From Typha latifolia (taxonomy: Eukaryota; Streptophyta; Magnoliopsida; Poales; Typhaceae), in assembly GCA_019914945.1 (NCBI GenBank), contig CM034112.1, positions 1,697,001 through 1,761,000 on the forward strand: a stretch of DNA of 64,000 nt. Direction: 5' to 3'. The stretch's first letter is position 1. Each line of letters begins with the position of its first letter. The position numbers and the translations under genes are program-made. Positions 12,607 to 25,478 of this stretch are shown piece by piece. The notes under the pieces were generated by a model. It did no database searches, was not told the DNA's origin, and saw only the letters and a program-made list of their open reading frames with translations.

Positions 12607-14498
12607 GTTATATATCTCTCAAAATAATTTATTTTAGTATAAATATTTTAAAAATCTTATTGTTTATATGAATATCTCTTCAACATGATTAAATATTAAT
12701 AAATGTTGAAAGTAATCTGCATACAAATAAGAAAGTTTGGAGGGGTAACTTAAAAAAAAAAAAAAAAAAAACAACGACCATGTTAGATTTTTTATTATTA
12801 TTTATGAGCTCGAAGGCTATATATGAATTAGACAAAGGGCTAACTCTTTTTGGATGCAGAGATATTTAAACCTCATCGAATTTTTAGTTGTTTAGTCTAT
12901 GTATTAAGATATATGCGTACAATTGCTTTGAACCAAACGTTACTGAGATATACTTCAAACCGTTGCACTATCGAGCTGCTTCTTCAAGCTAACAGCACTA
13001 CTGAATCATCAACCAAATCAAACTAAGTCGTTAAATTACTAACAATTTTTTCGTAATATTATTTAGAGTTGAATTAGAATTCATTACCTCTTTGCTCCCA
13101 GAAAAGATTACCAACTCTCCGCAGGTCGGTGCATCTTATAAATTAGGATGGGCCAGGGATTCGGGTTTCTGACACCTACTATTCTGTCTGGGAGGAGGAT
13201 CTTGTGCAAGGACAGGTGGAGAAAACGTGGTGCGTCTTGTCTGGCGGTATTTCGACAAGCGGAGTAAATGAACACTGTAGGGTCTGTACTTCCTCCACGT
13301 GTCGTGTGCCCTGATCCGATGCTTGAGATCCGCTGAGTGGCAGGGTACCCTGTGACAGTGGGATAGCTCTGTCTTATTGTCTTGCGTGTAGGACAAAAAA
13401 ACTTGAGGGCAATTCATAAAAATCACCCTACTTTTACTTTTATTATCATTTAAACAATATAAAAGTTTATCCAACTCCTACATTTCACTTTTATTAATTA
13501 AAAAAATTAAATTAACTCTAAAGACATACTTTACAAATTGAACATATTCGTAAAAGTAACAGAATATACTTATAATGTTAAATATTTTAATTTTAACTGG
13601 TTTAGCTGCTTATTAATTTTTGCCAAAACAACCTTGCTAAAGTGGGTGCAAGTGTAATGCATTTTGTCATCTTTTAAAGGTTTCTTTTGTACTAGAAAGT
13701 CCTTTTCTCATTACATTCTCAACTAATTTTAGGTATAAAATGTCCTAAGCGATCTGCCTCAGATCTCAGCTGACCCACAAGGAAGTATAATTGCACAATA
13801 TAGGAAAAGATCTTACTAATTATTGTCTCTTGGAGGCAAGAAAATTATTAGGTGGACCATATCTTATTCAATGCATCAAATGAGCAGCAAATCTTGTGGC
13901 CAAATGTGATACTTGTTGGATATTCTTGACCACTAGATTTATACTTGAAAGGTCAAAATGATGGAACATGGAATGCAACATATTTTGTTGCCTTTTAGTC
14001 CATTAAAGTGCTTGGTTACCTAATGATATTAATATAACCCAACTACTTCAAGATTCTTTAAGTTCATCATATCTATGTGCATTTGTTTATATCATTGAGC
14101 TTATCACTCAGGCACATCTCACTTATGTCACATTATTTAAAATGAACCCCGAAAAAATAAATTATTCTAATTTCTTTATGGATTTAGCCCTATTTGAAGA
14201 CCAAGAAGAGCATACATATACATGTTGCCAGCTATTGAACTACTAATTTAGAGAAAAAAGAATGTCAAATGCATTGTTTGATGGATTAACCAAAGCTATA
14301 AAATTTAAAAGTCGCTTAATCTTAACAAACTCAATTGCTAACAGAATTGTGTTAGCCTTGGGCATGGCAAATTTTTTGACATTTTTCTTGATGATTATCT
14401 CATTGTCATTCCATTTGAGTAAGCATCTTAGTGGTCGTATCTTTTTTTATACAGGTCAATTACTAGGAGAGAAGATAAAACTTTTAGCACTCGGATAG

Positions 14499-14554
14499 GG
14501 TATTAAAGAAAGGAACTAGAATTTGAGGTATTAAAGAAAGGAACTAGAATTTGA
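14499..14554. repeat. Perfect 28-bp tandem duplication
   Basis: The unit ggtattaaagaaaggaacta plus eight further bases occurs twice in direct succession with no mismatch, so it is a recent slippage or duplication event in intergenic DNA. Confidence 0.85.
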
Positions 14555-15159
14555 CCCGTGTTGGATATGCCACCTTAAGATGCTTTGAAGAATTAAATAA
14601 AAAGAGGTATTATATATTCAATCTATGGAGTTACACTACATTAAGAAGAAGCTCAAGTAGCAAAACTGCTTGAAATGTTCCCTTGACGACAAGTAGCAAA
14701 TCTGCCACATAAATATGATGAACATATTAATTGATTTACGAGGCCCAGGAAGGATCTAGTGAGCACAAAAACAAGCCATTGCACTGGGAAGTAATAAATG
14801 CATGCAATGAATTATATTACAGCAATCATGTACCTCCAGTTCATCTCAATATATACACAGAACTGGTAAATATTGTGATCTCTCTCAAGAAAAAAAAAAC
14901 AAAAAAACAAAAGAAAACTGCACACTTAAGAAATATGCATAATTATTTTGCACAAAAACATATCACACATGAACACAAAATCGCCTGGAATGCATACTTC
15001 TCATGCCTACCACCAGAAGCACATCAATCTACATGCGACAAGCACAAAAAAATTGGACTGGTGATCCAAAGCTTTGCAATGTAATGGTTCTTCATCCAGA
15101 TAAGGCCAATCATGATTAACTTATAGCAGTACTTAGTAGTTGTACACTAATACAAAGGT

Positions 15160-17699
15160 TCACGTTGTATGTGCAGCCTCACTTTCAATTTCGTCCGTGC
15201 CTTCTGCAGGCAGTTCTTGAATAGTTGATGTTGTGTTTGCAACCGGGCTGCCTGCATCAACAGAGCTTATGTTGCTTCCATGGTTATGGACACTATTAGC
15301 ATCAGTTAAAGAGATGAGAGTCTCTTTGCCAGATGCAGAAGTCACTTCATGCTCATATGATTGTTGGGACCCATTCAATGCATGACAGTGAGGACAGTAA
15401 TATGTTATGTATGAGAAATCCTCCTTCCTGGCAAGCCCTACATATAGAGTTGACAAGTGAGCTAACTCTTCGCATTTATTTCAGTGAAGTTGACTAAAGA
15501 TAAGAGTCATAAGACCCACCATTATGCATATGGCAGTTGCCACATATTAGTGCGTAGCACTGAGTTGGATCCTCTCCGACAAGGAGAGCAGCAATGCGAG
15601 CAAGCCATCCCCCATCATTAGTGATCGAACCCTTATAGTGATCAACGATACTCTGATTTGGAATAGCAGTCTCTTGGGCATCAGCACCATAATCGGTTAA
15701 GGAATCATCAGCAAATTGAGATAAAGAGCTGCTTCCAGTATTATTACTTTTTGCATTCACTGGTTTTCTGTGCCGAAGATTAGTAGAATGCACTAACTCA
15801 ACATCATTGCTTCTACCTGATGGGGAATCAAAATTTGACTCATCCCCTACATAAACTTTCAATCCAGAATCTGCCCCGAGCTTAGATGCCAGAACAGTCG
15901 CTGCTGCAGCCTTAGCAGCAGGATCAAGGTCATATCTCTGGGTAAACCAACAAGCGGAGTTAGTAACCTATGAAGCTGTATACAATTCAAAATGTCATCT
16001 TTGAATGAGATTAAATGTGCACAAGAAACACAGTTCAAGATCCAGATGATATAATAGATAAATAGAGACTGAGGAAAGCAAACATAGAACCCACCTGGAT
16101 GAGCTGTTGAGTAGTGTAGTAATTTGTTCTCTCCTTGAGCTCATCTATCTTAGCCTGCCTTTCAGCACGGAGCCTTTCAAGGGTTTTCTGGTCCTTACGG
16201 TCGACTGCAGAACAAAACAACCAATAAGGTTTTCCCACCCATTCTTCCAGCAACCTATCAAACTGCGCAGATAATAGGCTAGATGGAAAGATCCTGGTTT
16301 TTGCTCAAATCAAAGTAACATGATTCTAATGCATATATGTACACACACAAATACACAACCACTGTGGCCAGACTTCAGTTGTGTATTAGTATACTGTTAT
16401 GATGAATGCCTGGAATAGAAAAGACAGACACACTATACAAAGAAATTGCACTTTGCAGATACGGCACAAGCACATAAAATATTATAAACTTTCCTGTTGC
16501 TTACTACTTCCAATATACGGATGTCAACCAATGGTTGCAATCAATCATAACAACTGATCAGTTCTTCAACGGCAATTCAGGCCTCTTCAGAAATGTCAAA
16601 CAACTATTTACTGTAATTTCAAAAAGCATGACTAAGCTCACTACTACAAAATGCAACAAGAAGATACAAGGCTCAATAAACAAAGTCAAAGTTAAATGTA
16701 AAACTTTACATCAGGAAAATCTAAATAGGAGTAGAGTTTCATGATAATTACGCATTCTTGTGAGGCTTACAAATGTTGAATAGACAACAGCAGCTAAAGC
16801 GGGCAGCACAAACATAGGCAGCACTCTAACTGCTCTCATCTGCCAGTTCAAATCCAATGATCTTGTAGCCAAGATAGCATAGGACACTGCAACGACCTGG
16901 CAAATTGATTAACACAACAAGAGCCCGGTTCAGGAAAGAAAAAAGTACTTCAATCCAGTGCATTTTGTTAATATTTTTATACGCAATACTTGGTTGCAGA
17001 AAAATAATAATAAATCATTAACATACATCTTAAACATTAATCAGGAAGTATTCATGATTAGATAAATGCAAACTCAACCGTAAGTGCATGCTACCAGTTG
17101 AATCATCTAGAAAATTTCCAGAATGTATAGATGTTTATATTGATCAGTAAAGGCGTATAATAAATTGACCAATTTAAGATGCACCTATTATAAGTCAAAG
17201 GATTATTACTATGCAAAGTTCAAGTATAACAATCTGAGATACTATTATGTTCACAATTATACATGACTGCGTGCAATAGATAAACAGATACTCTTATCCA
17301 TCATTAGAACTTAAATAACACAAACTTATCAATAGTACGACAGCGCTAAATACTTCACAAAATTCCTCAACTATGCGAGCAGTTCAAATCGGTTGAAGAA
17401 CAACACACCTCGAGAACCACTGACACAAAGATGACGTTGCGAGCCGTCTGCCGCGAAGTCCTCGCCCTCCTCTTGAGTCTGGCCTGGACGGAGGCCTCCT
17501 CCTTGGAGAGATACTGCAGCCTCTTCTCGAAGTCCTCGGGACCTCGAAAGATTCCCTTCCACATGCGGGAGACGAATCCACAGCCAGTTCGCTTCTTCTC
17601 TCTCTTCGCCGCCGGATCCGGCGAAGTCTCCGACGTGGAATCAACCTTGGGCTTCCCCGGATCGTCCAACCCCGCCGTCGGAGTAGCGTCGTCTGCCAT
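15160..17699 (-). CDS. Lunapark-type ER tubule junction protein
   Basis: Five exons, 17699-17409, 16896-16752, 16204-16095, 15937-15520 and 15437-15160, give 413 aa. Lunapark proteins stabilise three-way junctions of the tubular ER. After a soluble N-terminus, two membrane segments lie at about residues 87-108 and 117-141, separated by a short loop (SLDLNWQMRA), as in the lunapark hairpin. A coiled-coil stretch follows: DRKDQKTLERLRAERQAKID, then TNYYTTQQLIQRYDLDPAAK. The C-terminal zinc ribbon is seen as CGNC (Cys314, Cys317) and YYCPHC (Cys336, Cys339), split by an intron. The last 70 residues are acidic and low in complexity, with no family motif. It matches the plant family that includes Arabidopsis At2g24330 as I remember it. 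Confidence is high. Confidence 0.93.
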
Positions 17700-18407
17700 T
17701 TCTGGGGATCAAAATTGATGGTAAGATTGGATCCGATTAGTAGGAGAGGGAAGAGAGGGAAGAGAGGGAAGAGAAAAGATCGAAGAAAGGAGGGACGGAG
17801 CGGAAAAAGGGGAAAGGTCTCGTTTCGTTTCGATGAGGGGATTCTTTGGGCGGTGGATTCAACTTCTCAGGATGTTGGAAGTTCGTACAATTTGTTACGT
17901 GGCAACTAAACAATTATTTTGATAGCTTATTGATTCTTTTTAATTAATTTCAATCTCTGTCCTTTTTATTAGTATCTCATACTTTAGAAGTGAGCAGAAT
18001 TGTGTTACTTAATTGTCACTTCGTGCAAGGAAAGATATCATGGAATATATATGCTTCCATCTTATTGAAATAATCTTTTATCCCAGTAAAATATGGCCAA
18101 GAGCTTTTATAATGTTTTTTTTTTCAAATTTCTAAATATGTCCATCTATTATTTAAGCCATGTAAGCATGGAAATGAAGAAAATATTCCCGTAACACTAC
18201 CACAGAACTTAAATAATGAGCATGGAGGGATAAAAATCAAATAAACTGGAATTATGACGGCATTATATAGATTGATCATATCTTGTATCAACGATCACCT
18301 TAATTTATACATATATGGAAAAAAAAAATGGAGTCAAAAGAACTGGCGTAATTGAAGGATCACGCCATTGCAGGGGCACTGAAGTGGCTTCTCGCATTTC
18401 ATCAACG
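17700..18407. other. Lunapark 5' region and PEX22 3' region
   Basis: 17700 to about 17850 contains a purine-rich plus strand (pyrimidine-rich on the sense strand of lunapark) and is the likely lunapark 5' UTR. The remainder is AT-rich. The part next to 18408 should hold the PEX22 3' UTR. No gene is seen. Confidence 0.5.
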
Positions 18408-21400
18408 TCAAGAGAAGTACTGCTCCAAGCTTGAAGAGGTGAAAACATTTGGTGCAATTTGACCAGGTTCCATTGGAGAAATATATAGTTGGTTTCTAAT
18501 GAATCGCTGATCGAGAAGAAATATCCAATAAAATATCAGTTAGCAACAGTGAAAAAAAATGATTGAAAAGTAGATAAAGATGGGAAATAACATACAGATA
18601 GTTGAGAGATTATTTCAATATCAGAATCGATGTGCCAGTCCGCCTCCAACTGTCGAACAAAAGAGGTTCGCCCACTTACAGTGCTACAGAAGAGAACCTG
18701 GAGAACATTGATACTATTTGAAGTCCAATGAAAAAATTACAATAGATAAAACTGCTGAATGAAAGCTTCTGCCATGATCACATTGAAATACTGATTGGAG
18801 TATTTTTCAGTTTTACTTGTTTACAAAATACAAATGGATCGGAAAATAAACAGTGTTCTCTTCACATTTTAACTCAATTACAAATAGAGGGGTTCAAGGT
18901 ATGGGCCATTTCCAAATGACATGAACCCATGTCGTTGCCACATGTATCTGAAATTTCAAATCATGCCATCTGTATCTTTGCATCTTAGTTCAAAGAAGCA
19001 TGCATGCACTAATTTTTACAAGTAATTATGATTAACCAGTTTACTTTCCAGAATTCAAATTGATTTCTATCCTCAACCTTCTTCCGTATCACCATTTTCT
19101 TTTACATTCTTTAACAAAGGTTTATAAACCTCTCATCAGCCAAATGTGTTACATTCTCTAAATCGTCTTCTTAGATACACTTATAATTGATCAAAGTCTG
19201 ATCAGCTATTATATGACCTCTTTCAATTAAACAAACCTCTAAATCAAATGGTTATAATACTAGTCTTGACATCGAATGTTTTCTCATCAGGCCAGTCCAA
19301 AATTTAATGAGAATTCATCAGTGGTCTCAATAGGAAGTCTTTGTTAGTGATCTTCTCTATCAGAGATCTACCAAAATTGGTTTTTAACCCCATAAATAAT
19401 ACTTGGAACCTTTTGACACTATAATAACCCCCAACTGTTGCTACTCTCTAGCATTCTATGCAAGCATTACTCCCACAATCAGATTCCATAACCAACGCTG
19501 CCTTCACAATGAATAAAGTTAAAGAGAAACACCCTCCAAATCCAAATGACAAAGCCCTAAAAGAGGCCACTGAAAAAGGTTCAGCTATCATTTTATCAAA
19601 TCCCTAGTACCTCTTTATTCGGACTTGCTAAATTTTTTCCGGCATCAAATCGCTAGTATTTCATCTTAAGCACCCAAAATTAATGAGAAAACAGTTCATG
19701 AGGGAGGATGACATAGTGTAGGTAATGTAACATAGATGAATCTCAGTGATTCCATGTACCTTCTCCTTCATCAAGCCACCAGTCTGAAAAAGTCCAGCGT
19801 TCTCCAAGGCTGAGATAACTCTTTCCTGCAACCATTGATCTCTTAAAGTTACATTATAGAACAAGCAAATTAAAGAAATGAAGAAACGAAAACAACTGAT
19901 CATATTTGATCATTGACGTTTGACCATTCTCATATCATCTCCTTATGACTATATTAGCAGTAAAATGCAATTCTGGAGTGACTTCAGTAAGACAACTAAA
20001 ATAAATTGTGTCATGCCAATTGCACCAGGAACCCTTATTGTTAGTCAGTAACATGATGACTTCTAATAGGTAAGAAGAGGACAATGAAAGACTTTTATTG
20101 AATCTTGAGATTCATATCTAGTAGCTTCATAATCTGACCCAGTATAGGCTAATCAAGTGCTTTGCCATATATTTGGCAAGCTGAGAATCATTAACTTTAC
20201 ATCACTTGCTTCTAATCCTCGCTATAAATGGTATTGGCTGTGATGCATTCAACAGATTGTTCAAAAGAAAGCTACTTATTGAACTTATATTAAATGATGC
20301 TGACGAAGGCCATGACCTGACTAAAAGCTTGATTAGCAAAGCAGAAATTGAAATAGACGATATTATTATTTTGAAGACCTAGTTTTTATAGACAATATCT
20401 TGTAAATAAACATAGAAATATGTGCAGCACAGTAGGTGCCAACATGTAAAATGAAAACGTTTTGTCACAGCCTACGTGAGCCAGAACACATACATGATTC
20501 AAATGGATGAAATAGAAAAGTAATAATAATTCACACCTCACTCTCATCATCTAGAATTGTTTCCATCAAATACAGATCACAATGTTTTGCTATCTCAAGA
20601 AGTAATTCCACAACTGAAAGCCTAACTGTCACATGTTTCTGCAGAAAACATGTAGCCAATTTAGCCAACCAATATAAGGATTATCAGTAAATCACTAGGA
20701 CGCATTCAAATAAACCTGAAGCTCCTCAGCACTTTTCTCCTCCAGAATCACACCAAGCAGCTGGCATGTCATCTGCGCAGACATATTAAAACAAATAAGA
20801 TAAGAGGTCGAATATTTGGCTCAGTAAGCAACTTAAAGATACTAAAATTTATAGCAGCAGGCACCATTACACATGGACAAAAAGAAACTCAAATTTATCC
20901 AAATCATCATGTCAAGTCTACTCTAATTTAAAAACAGAATAGTTTCTCAGTTTGTGATATCTAAGAAATCAATAGTTGCACAACGTATGTGCCAATCAAA
21001 GCACATTAGCAATTGAAATAACTTGGTGGCTCCCTCAGTTTCAATATTTAGTATAACTTCTCGTCATGGCCACATGAAGAAATGCCAGCCAAAAAAAAAG
21101 TTGCCCATGATCACACTATGCTAATCTCCAAATTTCAACAAAAAACGCAGAAAAAAAATTTGGAGATTGCAAATTTCAACAAAAAACGCAGAAAAAAAAT
21201 ACCGGATAAACCTAATTACCTTCCTGCACCCAGCCAATTTCTTCCTCACAATTTGCCGAACTGTGAGCTACAAAAATACCAACCAAAAATCGAAATTTAT
21301 CAGCATCAACTAACACAGATCTCCAAATTCATCAAAAAGAACCACCAATCCACCTTTACCTGCGGCGGTGAATCGATCGCCCCACCAGCATCGGACTCTT

Positions 21401-21752
21401 TCAGCATCTGAACCGCCCCAAATCCGCCTCCATCCGCCGCTTGGATAGGCGCCCTTCGCTTCGGCGGGCTCCTTCTCTGCCTCGCAGGCGGTGATCTCAA
21501 GAATCTCCAGACGAAGACCACCGCGATGGCGAAGCCAGCGACGGCGCCGAGCGAGCCGGCACTCTAGGATTCGTCGATACGAAGCAAGAGAAAGGATTAG
21601 GGTTAGGGTCTGCAAGAGGAGGAGGAGGAGGAGGAAAAGGAGGTCACCTTGTGGTTGAAGAGGAGGGTGAGAACATCGGAGAGCTTGCGGTTGAGATGGC
21701 GAGCGAGACGCCTCACGAGGGAGGTCACGTGATCCGCGACGCGATCGGACAT
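18408..21752 (-). CDS. PEX22: Peroxisome biogenesis protein 22 (PEX22)
   Basis: Eight exons, 21752-21648, 21563-21360, 21267-21220, 20772-20716, 20638-20537, 19825-19760, 18697-18596 and 18506-18408. All lie in phase 0 and give 260 aa. PEX22 anchors the ubiquitin-conjugating enzyme PEX4 to the peroxisome membrane, for recycling of the PEX5 import receptor. A membrane segment at about residues 37-56 (AGSLGAVAGFAIAVVFVWRF) is followed by a basic linker. The cytosolic PEX4-binding domain includes LTVRQIVRKKLAGCRK, MTCQLLGVILEEKSAEELQ, LYLMETILDDESEERVISAL and FVRQLEADWHIDSDIEI. The protein ends APNVFTSSSLEQYFS. These match plant PEX22 as I recall it. The start at 21752 was chosen over an in-frame ATG at 21884 because the upstream extension resembles 5' UTR. 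The gene is divergent from the PPR gene. Confidence 0.9.
21131..21200. repeat. Two 29-bp direct repeats in a PEX22 intron
   Basis: The string aatttcaacaaaaaacgcag, followed by the same A-rich tail, occurs at 21131 and again at 21172, with 12 bases between the copies. It is intronic and non-coding. Confidence 0.8.
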
Positions 21753-23318
21753 CGGCGATGGTGGTGATGGTCGCCGGGAAGGGCCGAGGGGGGCGAGAAG
21801 AAGATCCTTGGGTTTGGGGGAAGAAGGGAAAGAGAAGCGAAGAATTAATACAAATTTATACTGTGAAATTAAAGTTGATTTCAAACTGGAAGCAAAGGTA
21901 AAGCAAGAATAATCGATTTGACTTAGGTTAGTTGAATTAGAAATGTAATGGTACTCTCTCGTTTGCTCGCTCAGTTAAAAGTAGGTCAACTTATTTATTC
22001 GCTTGTATACTCCTCAAAATTTGTTATTTATATGTATACATTTTAAACTTTATATTATTTATTCTCAAAAATTAACTAACAGTAAATAATAATAATAAAA
22101 CTCTTACTCTTCTTTCCATTATATTCCTTTCAAACTATTAGTAAACCGGAGAAATTTATATTTGGAAATATACAAACTGCACTTATCTTAAATCTTCACT
22201 CTCTGATCTTTGTCTTTTGTTTTTATTACTTAAAACACCTGATTAAATTTTAACCTAACATTAGCTAACTTAATATTATAAAGATATTTTTAATAAAGTG
22301 CAAATACTTTAATTAATAAATTTTTTTAAAGAAATAATGGGCGTGGCCGAGATATAAATTAAGGAAGGGGGGAGAATTTATAAAGTTATAAATCACAAAG
22401 GAGGAGGAATAAAAGGACTCATTTCCTCCAAAGACCCAAGGTTCAAGCTAATGCAGTTAACAATCGTGGGCAATGGAACCTATAATAACTCTCCATTATG
22501 CATACTAAGGTAGAGCATAAATAATAATAAAAGCATAAAATATTTTTATTTTTCTATCTCTTAAAAGTGAATTTTTATATGAAATGTACATAAGATGATG
22601 GATAGTATCAACCCTGAAGATAATTTTTATGAAAATAATTGAAATAGATTGTGCATGCCCACATTCTTTGACTATCTATTTATTGTTGCTTATTGATTTT
22701 CTGAGAGAATTGACTCATATGTCCGACATATATATATTAGGGAGAACTAACTCTTATATTTACTATATAATTAGCCTACTATATATATTTTTCAGCATAA
22801 ATAAATTATAGTTTATTTATATGGTTTGGCCTGATTTTATATTTTTGTATATCAGATTTAAGAATTTAAACGTTCCTATGGTTCACACCAAGTTATAATA
22901 GTTAAATTTTTTATTTAAAACTAATAATATAAATGAGAAATGCTATAACCAATATATTTATTAGTGCCAATATTTTCTGCCATTAGAAAGTTACTAGTAC
23001 TTCTATTATTCTCAAATCAGACAATATTACTACGGGGATAGTTAAATTTTTTACACCTAAGTAGTTAACTTAGGTGTAAAATATGAAAGGGTTAAACGTT
23101 TAAATTTGCCAAACAATAGGAGGTAAACTGAAACTTACCCTTCCACCGTATAAATATGTAATACTATGAACAGGGAACACGGACATGCGCGGCTTCTATA
23201 CGTCTCTCCTCCTTACCGTTAAAATAGTTTGAAAATCTCCTCCTTCTCCTCCTCCTCCTCCTCCTCCTCCTCCTCCTCCTCCTCCTCGTAATGCAGAACT
23301 CCCGCCTTCTCCTTCCTC
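21753..23318. other. Bidirectional intergenic region between PEX22 and the PPR gene
   Basis: The left end is the PEX22 promoter/5' UTR. The middle is very AT-rich with no gene. A (CTC)n microsatellite (23237-23288) lies in the presumed 5' UTR of the PPR gene, about 30 bases before its start codon. Confidence 0.5.
23237..23288 (+). repeat. (CTC)n trinucleotide microsatellite
   Basis: About 17 near-perfect CTC units end shortly before the PPR start codon. A pyrimidine-rich leader of this kind is common in plant 5' UTRs and is likely length-polymorphic. Confidence 0.9.
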
Positions 23319-25478
23319 ATGTCTTCGCCAACCTCTCGTCTCCTCTATCACAACTACGAGCTCCCCTTATCCATAGTAGCCTCCTCCCTCCTCCACCGCT
23401 CCACTTCTTCTCACAACACCCTCCTCAAAGCTCGCCAACTCCACGCCTTGATCTTAATCTCCACTCCTCCTTCCATCTCCCCTTTCCTTTACAACAACCT
23501 CCTCTCCCTCTACTTCAAATGCGGCTCTCTAGCGGACGCCCGGAAGCTGTTCGACAAAATGCCCACGAGGAATCTCATCTCCTACAACGCCATGATCGCC
23601 GCGTATTCGAGAGATTTCCATCATGCCGCTTATGCGTTAAGGATTTTTTGCCACATGGGTCATGTTGGTTTGCGCCCGAATGCATCTACCTTTTCTAGTC
23701 TTGTTCGGGCTTCGACATCGCTCCGGGATGCACGGATTGGAGCTGCCGTCCAGACACAAGTCGTAAGGTTGGGTTTTCTAAATAGTATTTGTGTCAAAAC
23801 AGCATTGGTTGGGATGTATGCAGAGTGTGGGAGTGTGGATGCTGCTAACCTTGTGTTTAGTGAGATGGGTGAGAGAGATGTTATTTCTTGGAATACTATA
23901 ATTCACTGCAGTGTGAGGAATGGAAGTGTAGCAAGAGGTTTGGAGCAGTTTGGACAGATGATAATGGAGGGTTTGGTTCCAACACAGAGCACATTTTCGA
24001 TAGTTCTGAGCGGCTGTGGGAGAATGGACGATTTGAATAAAGGGCGAATTATCCATTCTTGGATTGTTAAATCTGAATTGGAGCCTGATGTGCCTCTGCA
24101 AAATGCGCTGCTTGATATGTATTCCAGCTGTGGGGATCTGGGCACAGCGCTGTGTGTTTTTGAGAGGATCGAGATGCCGGACTTGGTCTCGTGGAATTCA
24201 GTGATAGCTGGTTATTCTGGTATTGGTTGTGGAGAGAAGGCAATGAATGCCTTTATTCAATTAAGAAATATAAATCAATCTGGAGGGCTAGACCCAGATG
24301 AGTATACATTTGCTGCTGTAGTTTCTGCTACTGCTACTTTACCCGCCATGTACTATGGGAAACCTCTTCATTCCCTGGTGATTAGGGTAGGGATTGAGTC
24401 TAACATATATGTAGGGAATACATTGATAAATATGTACTTTATGAATGGCGAACCAGATTCTTCTCGGATGGTATTTAATTTCTTACCCGAGAAAGATGCC
24501 ATTATCTGGACTGAAATGGTTGTTGGTCATTCAACTTTGGGCGAGGGTGAACTGGCCATGAGTTACTTCCACACCATGCAAGAGGAGGGGCATCAAGTTG
24601 ACAGCTTCTCACTCAGCGGTGCTTTGAATTCATCAGCTGATCTTGCAGTGCTGAAACAAGGCGAGATGCTCCATGGTCAGGTGGTGAAAGCAGGATATGA
24701 AGAGAACATGTGTGTGTCTGGGAGTCTAATTGACATGTATGCTAAAAATGGTTACCTTGAAGGAGCTCATTCAGTGTTTTCTAGGATAGAAAAGCCTGAT
24801 TTGAAGTGTTGGAATTCAATGATTGGAGGTTATGGCAATCATGGTAACACAGAAGAGGCTTTTAAGCTGTTCAGCGAGATGGTCAGTCAAGGGCTACAGC
24901 CTGATCGTGTCACTTATGTCTCACTTCTTTCTGCGTGTAGCCACTGCGGACTAGTTGAGAGAGGAAGGTTTTATTGGTTTTGTATTTTGACTGATGGTAT
25001 TATGCCAGGGTTTAAGCACTACACTTGCATGGTAAGTTTGTTAAGTAGAGCAGGACTGCTGCAGGAAGCCGAGGAGTTGATTATCAGGTCATCCTTTGCC
25101 AACAATTCCCCTGAATTATGGAGAATTCTGCTTAGCTCTTGTGTTACGTTTAAAGATGCACCCCTGGGTGTCCATGCAGCAGAACAGATCCTAAAACTGG
25201 ACCCAGAAGATAGTTCAACTTATATATTGCTATCAAATCTTTATGCTTCTGTTGGAAGATGGGACTGTGTTGCTGAAATGAGGAAACGGATCAGAGGATT
25301 GATGGTTGAAAAGGAACCAGGATTAAGCTGGATCGAAATAAAAAATTCGGTGCACATATTTTCTGCGAATGATGAATATCACATACATATAGAGGATTGC
25401 CGAAATGAGTTGCTTAGACTTCAGGGAAACTTGAAATTATCAAAAACAACTGAACCTGAGTTGCTATGTGGCCTCTAA
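23319..25478 (+). CDS. Pentatricopeptide repeat protein, PLS-E class (At3g50420-like)
   Basis: An intronless 719-aa frame. PPR proteins bind organellar RNA in a sequence-specific way for editing, splicing or stability. The repeats are clear: NNLLSLYFKCGSLADARKLF, DKMPTRNLISYNAMIAAYSR, ALLDMYSSCGDLGTALCVFE and LIDMYAKNGYLEGAHSVFSR. The P, L and S motifs alternate. The C-terminus carries the E-type tail, with AAEQILKLDPEDSSTYILLS, NLYASVGRWDCVAEMRKRI and PGLSWIEI. It stops soon after, with no DYW deaminase domain. It resembles Arabidopsis At3g50420 throughout, as I remember that protein. The N-terminus is Ser/Leu-rich and may be an organellar presequence. The organelle is not decidable by eye. 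The gene faces eIF4A3 tail to tail. Confidence 0.93.
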   Translation: MSSPTSRLLYHNYELPLSIVASSLLHRSTSSHNTLLKARQLHALILISTPPSISPFLYNNLLSLYFKCGSLADARKLFDKMPTRNLISYNAMIAAYSRDFHHAAYALRIFCHMGHVGLRPNASTFSSLVRASTSLRDARIGAAVQTQVVRLGFLNSICVKTALVGMYAECGSVDAANLVFSEMGERDVISWNTIIHCSVRNGSVARGLEQFGQMIMEGLVPTQSTFSIVLSGCGRMDDLNKGRIIHSWIVKSELEPDVPLQNALLDMYSSCGDLGTALCVFERIEMPDLVSWNSVIAGYSGIGCGEKAMNAFIQLRNINQSGGLDPDEYTFAAVVSATATLPAMYYGKPLHSLVIRVGIESNIYVGNTLINMYFMNGEPDSSRMVFNFLPEKDAIIWTEMVVGHSTLGEGELAMSYFHTMQEEGHQVDSFSLSGALNSSADLAVLKQGEMLHGQVVKAGYEENMCVSGSLIDMYAKNGYLEGAHSVFSRIEKPDLKCWNSMIGGYGNHGNTEEAFKLFSEMVSQGLQPDRVTYVSLLSACSHCGLVERGRFYWFCILTDGIMPGFKHYTCMVSLLSRAGLLQEAEELIIRSSFANNSPELWRILLSSCVTFKDAPLGVHAAEQILKLDPEDSSTYILLSNLYASVGRWDCVAEMRKRIRGLMVEKEPGLSWIEIKNSVHIFSANDEYHIHIEDCRNELLRLQGNLKLSKTTEPELLCGL

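Larger units (their letters stand above)
10952..15159. other. Large intergenic region upstream of the response regulator
   Basis: 4.2 kb without a supported gene. 10952-11480 is GC-rich and open in several frames on both strands, which I take as promoter/5' UTR composition rather than coding. 12041-12606 holds a three-copy imperfect tandem repeat. 14499-14554 holds a perfect 28-bp tandem duplication. The last few hundred bases before 15160 should contain the 3' UTR of the minus-strand lunapark gene. Confidence 0.5.

Noticed and set aside
13136..13474. Minus-strand 112-codon frame in a slightly GC-richer patch
   Set aside because: Pro/Arg-rich translation without domains; no second exon or homologue that I recognise. 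It could be an old transposon piece but I cannot support that.
13405..13680. Possible further TIR element (caccctactttt at left, agtgggtgcaag at right)
   Set aside because: Inverted pairing is short and gapped; too weak to call.
14262..14498. Plus-strand 78-codon hydrophobic frame
   Set aside because: Hydrophobicity follows from T-rich DNA; no start context or homology that I can see.
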